Source: HTCC5015 sp051747425 (GTDB lineage Bacteria > Pseudomonadota > Gammaproteobacteria > HTCC5015). Taken from it: 64,000 nucleotides of DNA. The DNA is taken from assembly GCA_051747425.1 (NCBI GenBank), contig JBNJGD010000006.1, positions 62,001-126,000 on the forward strand, given 5' to 3'. The position numbers were made by a program, and so were the translations under genes. The notes under the pieces were generated by a model. The model had not been told where the DNA came from and did no database searches. It saw only the letters and a list, made by a program, of their open reading frames with translations. Positions 23,573 to 30,608 of this stretch are shown here, piece by piece (positions within the stretch are counted from its first letter, which is position 1; each line of letters starts with the position of its first letter).

Positions 23573-24088
23573 TTATTTTTCTCTGTCACGATGCTCTGCC
23601 TCCGCAACCATACGGGCGAACTCAGCCTGAACGAATGCTTCGCTAACGCCGTACTGCTCCCAAAGTGGAAGATACAGGCGTGTGAGAATCTCATCTGCTT
23701 TCGTGAATTCTGACAGTATAGACTGAAGCTCTTTTACCATTCCTCTGCGGCCCACTTCAGATATAAAGTCTTCTGCACGCTCTCTAAAATAGCGATGCAC
23801 GAGCATATTCCTGAGCTCGAGTGCTTCCTCTAGGAAGTTTGCATCATCATCCGACAATTCTAGGTTCGATTTGGCGGCCTTAAGGAGTTGCCCAAAAGTC
23901 CTCCGGCCAAGTGACTCATACAGACTCTCAAAGAGCTCTTGAGAAATGAAGTTTACCTCTGGCAACCGAAGTGCCACCGCTAAATTTAATGCGGCCTCTT
24001 CAAGAACTTGAGCGTAATACGCCGCCAAGCCAAAAAATGCGAATGGCTCTTTGTCGCAACAATTTTCGAACTCAGGTATCTCTGGCAC
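23573..24088 (-). CDS. Cassette-borne HEPN-like protein
   Basis: 171-aa helical protein. The segment LELRNMLVHRYF contains R-x4-H, the catalytic motif of HEPN RNases, in the right context (an end-of-helix Arg, then His before an aromatic). HEPN proteins act in toxin-antitoxin and defence systems, but no nucleotidyltransferase partner is adjacent. The GTG start lies 17 nt after an attC core (GTTATGT), with AAGG upstream, and the stop abuts an attC-like site, so it is probably an integron gene cassette. The HEPN call rests on the motif and helical pattern only. Confidence 0.62.
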   Translation of the reverse strand: MPEIPEFENCCDKEPFAFFGLAAYYAQVLEEAALNLAVALRLPEVNFISQELFESLYESLGRRTFGQLLKAAKSNLELSDDDANFLEEALELRNMLVHRYFRERAEDFISEVGRRGMVKELQSILSEFTKADEILTRLYLPLWEQYGVSEAFVQAEFARMVAEAEHRDREK

Positions 24089-24103
24089 TAAACCTACCTT
24101 GGA

Positions 24104-24188
24104 ACATAACGCCGCTCAGCACGCGCGGCTACGGAATGTAGGCGAAGCCGCAATGTAGTAGACGTCGCCGTGCCTGGCCTTGTTATAC
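24104..24188 (-). other. attC recombination site (integron cassette)
   Basis: On the minus strand: GTATAACAAGGCC at the 5' end, an internal imperfect hairpin, and GAGCGGCGTTATGT at the 3' end. Inverse core GTATAAC and core GTTATGT are ~70 bp apart and the arms are imperfectly complementary, as in VCR-type attC sites. The TAA stop of the cassette gene at 24183 lies inside the inverse core, as usual for cassettes. Confidence 0.8.
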
Positions 24189-24722
24189 ATTTTTTGAGAC
24201 GTGCTCCCAAACCGCCGAGCGCCACTCACTCAAATAAGGCAAGCAGTTGACTAACAATAAGTCATTTTCTCCACAGAAGTCGGCAAGCAGCTCTGATAAT
24301 GGGTAATCGGCCGAATCCCTCCTATGAAGAATGGTGTCTACTGTTTTTTGTGATTTTTCCTGAAGTTCCAAAAGCCAAGAATGCCACTCAGGTTCATGCT
24401 TCCAGTAGTTGGCCGCCGAGTGGACTAATTTTGCTACCGGGACCCCATTTGTGCTTTTGGGCCCTAATTCTCTAGCAAGGCCAGGGTCAATTTTCACGTC
24501 ACGTAGAATGTCGAACAGGTATCTCTGCATTGCACAGAAGCCCACACCGATTAGGTATTCTCCTTTGTCACACAAACAGTCTATGTCCCACACATCAGAC
24601 TGTTTTATTCGTGCGTTTGTTCTAGCCAAGGAGACATCAATGGAACTCAACAGCTCTTCGAGGTAAGAAAATTCTGCATCCGCAAATTTCATTTGCTCGC
24701 CATCACTAAGCACAAAGAACAC
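24183..24722 (-). CDS. Cassette-borne protein of unknown function
   Basis: 179 aa, acidic, apparently soluble and helical (YLEELLSSIDVSLARTNARI; LLADFCGENDLLLVNCLPYLSEW). No domain recognised. The GTG start has GAGGAG 6 bases upstream, and a GTTATAC core site lies 18 bp before it; the stop is inside the following attC. These are the marks of an integron gene cassette with short 5' spacing. Lower GC than the core genes. Confidence 0.7.
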   Translation of the reverse strand: MFFVLSDGEQMKFADAEFSYLEELLSSIDVSLARTNARIKQSDVWDIDCLCDKGEYLIGVGFCAMQRYLFDILRDVKIDPGLARELGPKSTNGVPVAKLVHSAANYWKHEPEWHSWLLELQEKSQKTVDTILHRRDSADYPLSELLADFCGENDLLLVNCLPYLSEWRSAVWEHVSKNV

Positions 24723-24739
24723 TGCGGACTCCTCAGAAT

Positions 24740-24746
24740 GTATAAC
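24740..24746 (-). other. Integron core-site sequence before the first cassette
   Basis: GTTATAC on the minus strand, 18 bp before the GTG start of the cassette gene at 24183-24722, matches the recombination core found in the neighbouring attC sites. The flanking sequence has a short GGCC-rich palindrome and TTGACA further upstream, but no complete attC. It could be the end of a lost cassette's attC or an attI-like site. Confidence 0.4.
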
Positions 24747-24942
24747 AGCTAAATCAGCGGCCCCTGGCCGTATATGTCAATACCGCATATTTCCTAAACA
24801 CGGCTCGTTTTATTGGAGAAACGCTTAATAAAATCAGTGGGTTATCTTTTTCATCATTTTTTCTCTTCTGAAATATGGGGCGTGAGGCCGCATATTTCGG
24901 CGTGGCACTTTTTGCCTATTCGTTTGATTTTATTTCGTTTCG

Positions 24943-25030
24943 TGGGAGGTGTTCGGTGTTTTGGACACTTCCCTGCGTTTTCGTTTTGGTTAAGTTATCA
25001 CAGGTTTTGTGAGGGTGGCTATGGTTTGGG
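24943..25030 (+). repeat. Dispersed repeat, copy C
   Basis: TGGGAGGTGTTCGG..GGACACTTCCCTGC, ending in GTTTTGTGAGGGTGGCTATG. It matches copy B at 18244-18332, with conserved ends and a variable middle, in direct orientation. Copies B and C bracket the TetR-SDR, Gabija and cassette segment. The 500-bp gap 24723-25222 holds this repeat and a later hairpin but no credible gene. Confidence 0.6.
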
Positions 25031-25180
25031 GGGATTCCGGGATGACGGGGGCTGGGTTGGGGTGGCTTCGCTTTGGAGATTCCGGATAAGCGCTTTGCGC
25101 TTTCTGGGATGACGGGCACCCTCTCCCCCTGGTTCCTCTTTCCTTGTTCCCTCTCTCCCTTTGCTCCCCCTCTCCCCTAG

Positions 25181-25205
25181 CCCCTCTCCCGCGAGGGGAG
25201 AGGGG
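25181..25205. terminator. C/G-rich hairpin downstream of hisD
   Basis: CCCCTCTCCC-GCGAG-GGGAGAGGGG, 18 bp downstream of the hisD stop (minus strand), forms a 10-bp stem and loop. It lacks a strong U-run. Palindromes of this CCCTCTCCCGCGAGGGGAGAGGG type recur in many genomes as intergenic repeats. Confidence 0.5.
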
Positions 25206-25222
25206 GATTATTGAAGGGGGGG

Positions 25223-26533
25223 TTATTTTTTGATGCGGTACTCGGCGGAGCGGGCGTGGGCTTCGAGGCCTTCGCCGCGGGCGAGGGTGGAGGCGGTTTT
25301 GCCGAGCTCGAAGGCGCCTTCGGGGGAGCAGCCAATGAGGGAGCTGCGCTTTTGGAAGTCGTACACGCCCAGGGGCGAGGCGAAGCGCGCGGTGCCCGAG
25401 GTGGGCAGTACATGGTTGGGACCGGCGCAGTAGTCACCCAGGGCCTCGGAGGTGTGGCGGCCCAGGAAGATGGCGCCGGCGTGGCGGACTTCGCGGGCCC
25501 AGACTTCCGGCTCTTCCACCGACAGTTCCAGGTGCTCGGGGGCGATGCGGTTGACCACTTCGATGGCTTGCTGGAGGTCGTCGACTTTGATCAGGGCGCC
25601 GCGGGACTCCAGCGACTGGCGGGCGATGGGCTCGCGCTGCAGGTCGGGCAGCAGGCGCTCGATGCTCGCTTCCACTTGGCTCAGGAAGTCGGCGTCGGGG
25701 CTGATGAGAATGGCCTGGGCATCCTCGTCGTGCTCGGCTTGTGAGAACAGGTCCATGGCGATCCAGTCGGGATCGGTTTTGCCGTCGCAGACGATCAGGA
25801 TTTCCGAGGGGCCGGCGATCATGTCGATGCCCACCTTGCCGAAGACCTGGCGCTTGGCGGTGGCCACAAAGATGTTGCCGGGGCCGGTAATCTTGTCCAC
25901 GGCGGGGACGCTTTCCGTGCCGTAGGCCAGTGCCGCCACGGCCTGGGCGCCGCCCACGGTAAACACGCGGTCGACGCCGGCGATGGCGGCGGCCGCCAGC
26001 ACCATGTCATTGCGCTCGCCCCTGGGCGTGGGGACCATCATGATCAACTCCCCTACCCCGGCCACCTTGGCCGGCACGGCGTTCATCAACACCGAGGAGG
26101 GATAGCTGGCCTTGCCGCCGGGCACATAGAGGCCGGCGCGGTCCAGCGGGGCGATCTGCTGGCCCAGCAGCGAGCCGTGCTCGTCGGTGAACTGCCAGGA
26201 GACCAGCTTTTGTTGTTCGGCGTAGCGGCGAATGCGGTCGGCGGCCACTTCCAGGCCGCGCTTTTGTTCGGGGTCGATGCGCGTCAGGGCCTCGGCCAGG
26301 TCGGCCTGGGTGAGTTCCAGTTCCGACATCGCCGATACGCTCAGGCCGTCGAACTTTTCCGTGTAGTCGATCACCGCCGCGTCGCCGCGGTGGCGGACAT
26401 CGTTGATGATGTCGTTGACCGCGGTGAGCACGGCGTTGTCGGACACCGACTCCCAGTCCAGCAACTGGCTCAGCTGGCTCTGGAAGTCGGGGCTGTTGGC
26501 GTCGAGTCGGCGCATGGCAGTGGCTTTGTTCAC
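25223..26533 (-). CDS. hisD: HisD, histidinol dehydrogenase
   Basis: Zn- and NAD-dependent enzyme that oxidises histidinol to histidine in two steps, the last of the pathway. 436 aa, typical. Conserved segments: APLDRAGLYVPGGKASYPSSVLMN, FTVGGAQAVAALAYGTESV, DKITGPGNIFVATAKRQVFG, IAGPSEILI, FSQAEHDEDAQAI, APEHLELSV and the C-terminal GDYCAGPNHVLPTSGTARF. The GTG at 26533 overlaps the stop of the DAHP synthase gene (GTGA); an ATG at 26515 is an alternative. Followed in relatives by hisC, which is absent here. Confidence 0.96.
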   Translation of the reverse strand: MNKATAMRRLDANSPDFQSQLSQLLDWESVSDNAVLTAVNDIINDVRHRGDAAVIDYTEKFDGLSVSAMSELELTQADLAEALTRIDPEQKRGLEVAADRIRRYAEQQKLVSWQFTDEHGSLLGQQIAPLDRAGLYVPGGKASYPSSVLMNAVPAKVAGVGELIMMVPTPRGERNDMVLAAAAIAGVDRVFTVGGAQAVAALAYGTESVPAVDKITGPGNIFVATAKRQVFGKVGIDMIAGPSEILIVCDGKTDPDWIAMDLFSQAEHDEDAQAILISPDADFLSQVEASIERLLPDLQREPIARQSLESRGALIKVDDLQQAIEVVNRIAPEHLELSVEEPEVWAREVRHAGAIFLGRHTSEALGDYCAGPNHVLPTSGTARFASPLGVYDFQKRSSLIGCSPEGAFELGKTASTLARGEGLEAHARSAEYRIKK

Positions 26534-27585
26534 ACTTCGCGGCGCTGGCGAACGGCCTTGGCCAGATCGCGCAGCAGGTCTTCGGTCTCGGGCCAGCCGA
26601 TGCAGGCATCGGTGATGCTCTGGCCGTAGGTCTCGGCAACGCCGTCGACGACTTTCTGGTTGCCGGCCACCAGGTGGCTCTCGACCATCACGCCGAAGAT
26701 GCGCTTGTCGCCCTTGCTCACCTGGTTGGCGATGTCCTTGGCCACATCAATCTGCCGCTCGTGGATCTTGCGGCTGTTGGCGTGGCTGGTGTCGATCATC
26801 AGCTTCTGGCGCAGGCCGGACTTGGCCAGCATCTCGCTGGCGTCGTCGACACTGGCGGCGTCGTAGTTGGGCTGTTTGCCGCCGCGCAGGATCACATGGC
26901 AGTCCTCGTTACCGGCGGTGGTGAAGATGGCCGAGTGGCCCTCTTTGGTCACCGAGATAAAGTGGTGCGGGCGCTCGGCGGCGCCAATGGCGTCGACCGC
27001 CACCTGCAGGCCGCCGTCGGTGCCGTTTTTGAAACCCACCGGGCAGGACAGGCCGGAGGACAGCTCGCGGTGGCACTGGCTCTCAGTGGTGCGAGCGCCG
27101 ATGGCGCCCCAGGAAATCAGGTCGGACACATACTGGGGCGTGATCAGGTCGAGGTACTCGGTGCCCGCGGGCAGACCCAGACCGTTGATGTCCAGCAGTA
27201 CCTTGCGCGCCAAGCGCAGGCCCTTGTTGATCTCGAAGCTGCCGTCCAGGTTGGGGTCGTTGATCAGACCCTTCCAGCCCACGGTGGTGCGGGGCTTTTC
27301 AAAGTAGACGCGCATGACGATCAGCAGGTCGTCCTTGAGCTCGTCGCTCAGGGCCTTGAGCTTGTTGGCGTACTCCAGCGCCGCCTTGGGGTCGTGAATG
27401 GAGCAGGGCCCCACCAACACCATCATGCGGTCGTCCTCGTCGTTGAGGATGTTGTGGATGCCCTGGCGCGCACCGGCCACTATATCGGCGGCGGTGTCGG
27501 TAATGGGCAGCTCCTTCAGCACCTCGCTGGGCTTGCTAACTTCGGTGGTTTTCACAATTCTCAGATCGTCAGTGTTGGTTGTCAT
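26530..27585 (-). CDS. DAHP synthase (class I), first step of the shikimate pathway
   Basis: 351-aa 3-deoxy-7-phosphoheptulonate synthase of the AroF/G/H family, which joins PEP and erythrose 4-phosphate. Motifs: MVLVGPCSIHDPKAALEYA, VMRVYFEKPRTTVGWKGLINDP, GSFEINKGLRLARK, LITPQYVSDLISWGAIGARTTESQ, HRELSSGLSCPVGFKNGTDG, LRGGKQPNY and DTSHANSRKIHERQ with C-terminal SLTDACIGW-like ITDACIGW. The start MTTNTDDLRI lies 8 bp after hisG. Which of Phe, Tyr or Trp inhibits it cannot be decided. Its place inside the his cluster is unusual. Confidence 0.93.
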   Translation of the reverse strand: MTTNTDDLRIVKTTEVSKPSEVLKELPITDTAADIVAGARQGIHNILNDEDDRMMVLVGPCSIHDPKAALEYANKLKALSDELKDDLLIVMRVYFEKPRTTVGWKGLINDPNLDGSFEINKGLRLARKVLLDINGLGLPAGTEYLDLITPQYVSDLISWGAIGARTTESQCHRELSSGLSCPVGFKNGTDGGLQVAVDAIGAAERPHHFISVTKEGHSAIFTTAGNEDCHVILRGGKQPNYDAASVDDASEMLAKSGLRQKLMIDTSHANSRKIHERQIDVAKDIANQVSKGDKRIFGVMVESHLVAGNQKVVDGVAETYGQSITDACIGWPETEDLLRDLAKAVRQRREV

Positions 27586-27593
27586 AGTGCGTC

Positions 27594-28232
27594 TCACTCA
27601 ATCGCCTGGCTCAGTTCGTCGATAAACGGCTGAACCATTGTGTATTTTGTTTTCATGGCGGCCTTGTTGACCACCAGTCTCGAGGAAATATCCAGAATGT
27701 GCTCCAGCGGCACCAGGCCGTTGGCCTTCAGGGTATTTCCGGTGTCGACCAGGTCGACAATGTAGTCGGCCAGGCCGACGATGGGCGCCAATTCCATGGA
27801 GCCGTAGAGCTTGATGATCTCCACCTGCTGGCCCCGGCTGGCGTAAAAATCGCGCGCCAGTTTGACATACTTTGTCGCCACCCGGAGGCGGCCGCCAGCG
27901 GGGCGTTCCTCGGGCTTGCCCGCCGTCATCAGGCGGCAGCGCGAGATGTTCAGATCCAGCGGCTCGTAGAGCCCCTCGCCGCCGTGCTCCATCAGGGAGT
28001 CCTTGCCCACCACGCCGACATCGGCGGCGCCGTACTGCACATAGGTGGGCACATCGGTGGCGCGCAGAATCACGGCCTTGATGTGGGGCTGGTTGGTGTC
28101 CAGGATCAGCTTGCGCGTGGAATCCGGGTCGTCGACCAGCTCGATGCCCATTTTGGCCAGCAGCGGCAGGGTCTCCTTGAGGATGCGCCCCTTGGCCAGT
28201 GCGATGGTCAGTTGTTGCGTCTCTTGGCTCAT
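27594..28232 (-). CDS. hisG: HisG, ATP phosphoribosyltransferase (short form)
   Basis: 212 aa: the short HisG lacking the C-terminal regulatory domain, which needs HisZ to be active. It catalyses the first step of histidine synthesis (ATP + PRPP). Motifs: IALAKGRILKETLPLLAKMGIE, VPTYVQYGAADVGVVGKDSLME, RVATKYVKLARDFYASRG and the PRPP loop LADYIVDLVDTGNTLKANGL. The partner hisZ is at 63223-64000, beside purA, as in many proteobacteria. Confidence 0.95.
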   Translation of the reverse strand: MSQETQQLTIALAKGRILKETLPLLAKMGIELVDDPDSTRKLILDTNQPHIKAVILRATDVPTYVQYGAADVGVVGKDSLMEHGGEGLYEPLDLNISRCRLMTAGKPEERPAGGRLRVATKYVKLARDFYASRGQQVEIIKLYGSMELAPIVGLADYIVDLVDTGNTLKANGLVPLEHILDISSRLVVNKAAMKTKYTMVQPFIDELSQAIE

Positions 28233-28326
28233 CTTTTACTCATAACCTTAAACTATCATTGAATGCGTTTTTATCAACACGGCATTCCAATGGCTTTCAT
28301 ACGCTGCGCCTATCAAGCGCCCGGTT

Positions 28327-29586
28327 TCAGGCCGGTACCCGGCGGATCACGGCGCCGAGTTGCAGCAGCTTTTCCTCAATACACTCGTAACCGCGATCGA
28401 TGTGGTAGATGCGGTCCACGGTGGTCTCGCCCTGGGCCGCCAGGCCGGCGATGATCAAACTGGCCGAGGCCCGAAGGTCGGTGGCCATGACCTCGGCGCC
28501 GGTGAGGGATTCCACGCCCTCGCAGATGCAGGTGTTGCCCTCGATGTCGATTTTGGCGCCCATGCGCTGCAGTTCGGGCACATGCATAAAGCGGTTTTCA
28601 AACACCGTTTCGGTGACTCGCGAGGTGCCCTCGGCCACGGTGTTGAGGGCCATGAACTGGGCCTGCATGTCCGTGGGAAAGCCGGGGTAGACATCGGTGC
28701 GGAAGGACACGGCCTTGGGGCGGCGCCCCTCCATGTCCAGCTCGATCCAGTTGTCGCCGGTGGTGATCTTGGCGCCGGCCTCGGTGAGTTTGTCGAGCAC
28801 CGCGTCCAGGGTGTGGGCCACGGTGTCCTTGACTTTGACCCGGCCGCGGGTCATGGCCGCTGCCACCAGGAAGGTGCCGGTTTCGATGCGGTCGGCCAGT
28901 ACCCGGTACTCGGTGCCGTGGAGCCGCTCCACGCCCTCAATGGTAATAGTCGAGGTGCCGGCGCCACTGACTTTGGCGCCCATGGCGTTGAGGAAGTTGG
29001 CGGTGTCCACCACCTCGGGTTCGCAGGCGGCGTTTTCCAGTGTGCTGACGCCGTCGGCCAGGGCCGCCGCCATCATCAGGTTTTCTGTGCCGGTCACGGT
29101 GACCGTGTCCATCACCACCCGGGCGCCCTTGAGGCGGTCGGCGCGGGCTTCGATGTAGCCGTTGTCCACGATCACCTCGGCGCCCATGGCCTTGAGGCCC
29201 TTGATGTGTTGATCCACCGGGCGGGCGCCAATGGCACAGCCGCCCGGAAGCGACACCCGGGCCCGGCCGTAGCGGGCCACCAGCGGGCCCAGCACGACGA
29301 TGGAGGCGCGCATGGTTTTCACCAGATCGTAGGGCGCCACGCACTGCTCGATGGTGGTGGGGTCGACTTCCACCGTCAGGCGGTCGCCGATCACCACGCG
29401 CACGCCCATGCTGCCCAGAAGGCCGACCATGGTGGTGACATCCTGGAGATGGGGCACATTGCTCACCGACACCGGCTCGTCCGCCAGCAGGGTGGCGGCG
29501 AGGATCGGCAGCACGGCGTTTTTGGCGCCCGAGGCGCGCAGCTCGCCATCCAGCGGCCGGCCCCCTTCGATAATCAGCTTGTCCAT
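28327..29586 (-). CDS. murA: MurA, UDP-N-acetylglucosamine enolpyruvyl transferase
   Basis: First committed enzyme of peptidoglycan synthesis; transfers enolpyruvate from PEP to UDP-GlcNAc; the fosfomycin target. 419 aa. The catalytic cysteine is in LPGGCAIGARPVDQH (around 115), preceded by the LLADEPVSVSNVPHLQDV and KTMRASIVVLGPL segments; RGYECIEEKL and the C-terminal LGAVIRR follow. A weak GAGA site precedes the ATG, and an inverted repeat lies 24-51 bp upstream. Confidence 0.96.
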   Translation of the reverse strand: MDKLIIEGGRPLDGELRASGAKNAVLPILAATLLADEPVSVSNVPHLQDVTTMVGLLGSMGVRVVIGDRLTVEVDPTTIEQCVAPYDLVKTMRASIVVLGPLVARYGRARVSLPGGCAIGARPVDQHIKGLKAMGAEVIVDNGYIEARADRLKGARVVMDTVTVTGTENLMMAAALADGVSTLENAACEPEVVDTANFLNAMGAKVSGAGTSTITIEGVERLHGTEYRVLADRIETGTFLVAAAMTRGRVKVKDTVAHTLDAVLDKLTEAGAKITTGDNWIELDMEGRRPKAVSFRTDVYPGFPTDMQAQFMALNTVAEGTSRVTETVFENRFMHVPELQRMGAKIDIEGNTCICEGVESLTGAEVMATDLRASASLIIAGLAAQGETTVDRIYHIDRGYECIEEKLLQLGAVIRRVPA

Positions 29587-29609
29587 TGAGAATCTCTAAA
29601 CGGAATAAA

Positions 29610-29637
29610 GGGCGCTATTCTATATGGAATAGCGCCC
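29610..29637. promoter_or_regulatory. Strong hairpin upstream of murA
   Basis: GGGCGCTATTC-TATATG-GAATAGCGCCC, 11-bp perfect arms. On the minus strand it is followed by TTTATT, so it may end the yadGH transcript or shape the murA leader. It sits 24 bp upstream of the murA start. Confidence 0.55.
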
Positions 29638-29682
29638 TGTCGCTATGCGCGGCTGTTGGCAACAACAGGGATTTGCAGAACC

Positions 29683-29753
29683 GTAGGAGCCTGCCTGCAG
29701 GCGAAGGGCCCGGGTGCCACCGGCTGGCGTTCGCTTGCAAGGCAAGCTCCTAC
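29683..29753. repeat. 71-bp palindromic repeat (REP-like), copy 1
   Basis: Begins GTAGGAGCCTGCCTGCAGGC and ends GGCAAGCTCCTAC, so the ends pair. Nearly identical to the copy at 29768-29838. This GTAGGAGC...GCTCCTAC type is common in pseudomonad-like genomes. Confidence 0.85.
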
Positions 29754-29767
29754 AGCGGAACCATGCC

Positions 29768-29838
29768 GTAGGAGCCTGCTTGCAGGCGAAGGGCGTGGGT
29801 GCCACCGGCTGGCGTTCGCTTGCGAGGCAAGCTCCTAC
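29768..29838. repeat. 71-bp palindromic repeat (REP-like), copy 2
   Basis: Same sequence as copy 1 apart from a few substitutions, 14 bp further on and in the same orientation. Its last bases overlap the end of the ABC permease gene: the TAG stop (29837-29835) is formed by the repeat itself. Confidence 0.85.
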
Positions 29839-30608
29839 GCGCGGATTTTGTAACCGCGCATCAACATCATCAGAGTGACACCGCCAGTCACACAAAGGGC
29901 CAGCAACATCACCGAGAAGCTGATCAAGGGATCGATGTCCGACTGGCCGAGAAAACCGTAGCGGAAGGCGTCCACGGTGTAGAAAAACGGATTGAAGTGG
30001 GACAGCTGGCGCCACCAGTCGGGCAAGGTGTGGATGGAGTAGAACACCCCGCTGAGAAACGACAGGGGCATGATGATGAAGTTCTGGAACACCGCCATCT
30101 GCTCGAACTGCTCGGCCCAGATGCCCGCCATCATGCCCAGGGTGGCCAGCAGCGCGCTGCTCAGCATCACGCCCAGCAACACCGCCCAGGGGTGGCTCAG
30201 GGGCAGGTCGACAAACAGCAGGGAAATGGCCAGCACGCCGGCGCCGACCATGGTGCCGCGGACCACCGAGGCCAGAATGTAGGCCGAGAAAATCTCAAAC
30301 GGCGACAGCGGCGAGACCAGCAAAAAGTTGAGGCTGCCGTTCATCTTGGCCTGAATCAGGCTGGAGGAACTGTTGGCGTAGGCGTTCTGGATCACCGCCA
30401 TCATCACCAGGCCGGGGACCAGAAACTGGACATAGCCGATGCCATCGTAAACCGTGACCCGGTCGCTCAGCACCTGGGCGAACACCGCCAGATAGAGCAT
30501 GGAGGTGAGCACCGGCGTGAGTACGGTCTGCACGGCCACGCGCAAAAAGCGGCGGCACTCCTTGCGAAACAGAGTGTAAAAACCGCGACTGTTGGCAAAC
30601 TCGCTCAC
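29835..30608 (-). CDS. yadH: ABC transporter permease, YadH-type (ABC-2 family)
   Basis: 257 aa with six predicted transmembrane segments (for example FLVPGLVMMAVIQNAYANSSSSL, VLLGVMLSSALLATLGMMAGIWA, FIIMPLSFLSGVFYSIHTLP and the end LLALCVTGGVTLMML). The ABC-2 pattern and length match YadH of the DrrB/YadH family of exporters, substrate unknown. Its start overlaps the stop of the ATPase gene (ATGA-type). The gene ends inside a REP-like repeat. Confidence 0.9.
   Translation of the reverse strand: MSEFANSRGFYTLFRKECRRFLRVAVQTVLTPVLTSMLYLAVFAQVLSDRVTVYDGIGYVQFLVPGLVMMAVIQNAYANSSSSLIQAKMNGSLNFLLVSPLSPFEIFSAYILASVVRGTMVGAGVLAISLLFVDLPLSHPWAVLLGVMLSSALLATLGMMAGIWAEQFEQMAVFQNFIIMPLSFLSGVFYSIHTLPDWWRQLSHFNPFFYTVDAFRYGFLGQSDIDPLISFSVMLLALCVTGGVTLMMLMRGYKIRA

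Noticed and set aside
24840..25112. 99-codon plus-strand frame in the gap before hisD
   Set aside because: Runs through dispersed repeat C and low-complexity Gly/Trp-rich sequence; no ribosome site or homology.
25181..25205. Integrase attachment site at the hisD end
   Set aside because: The palindrome is of a common intergenic type and no matching direct repeat was seen at the hisC end.
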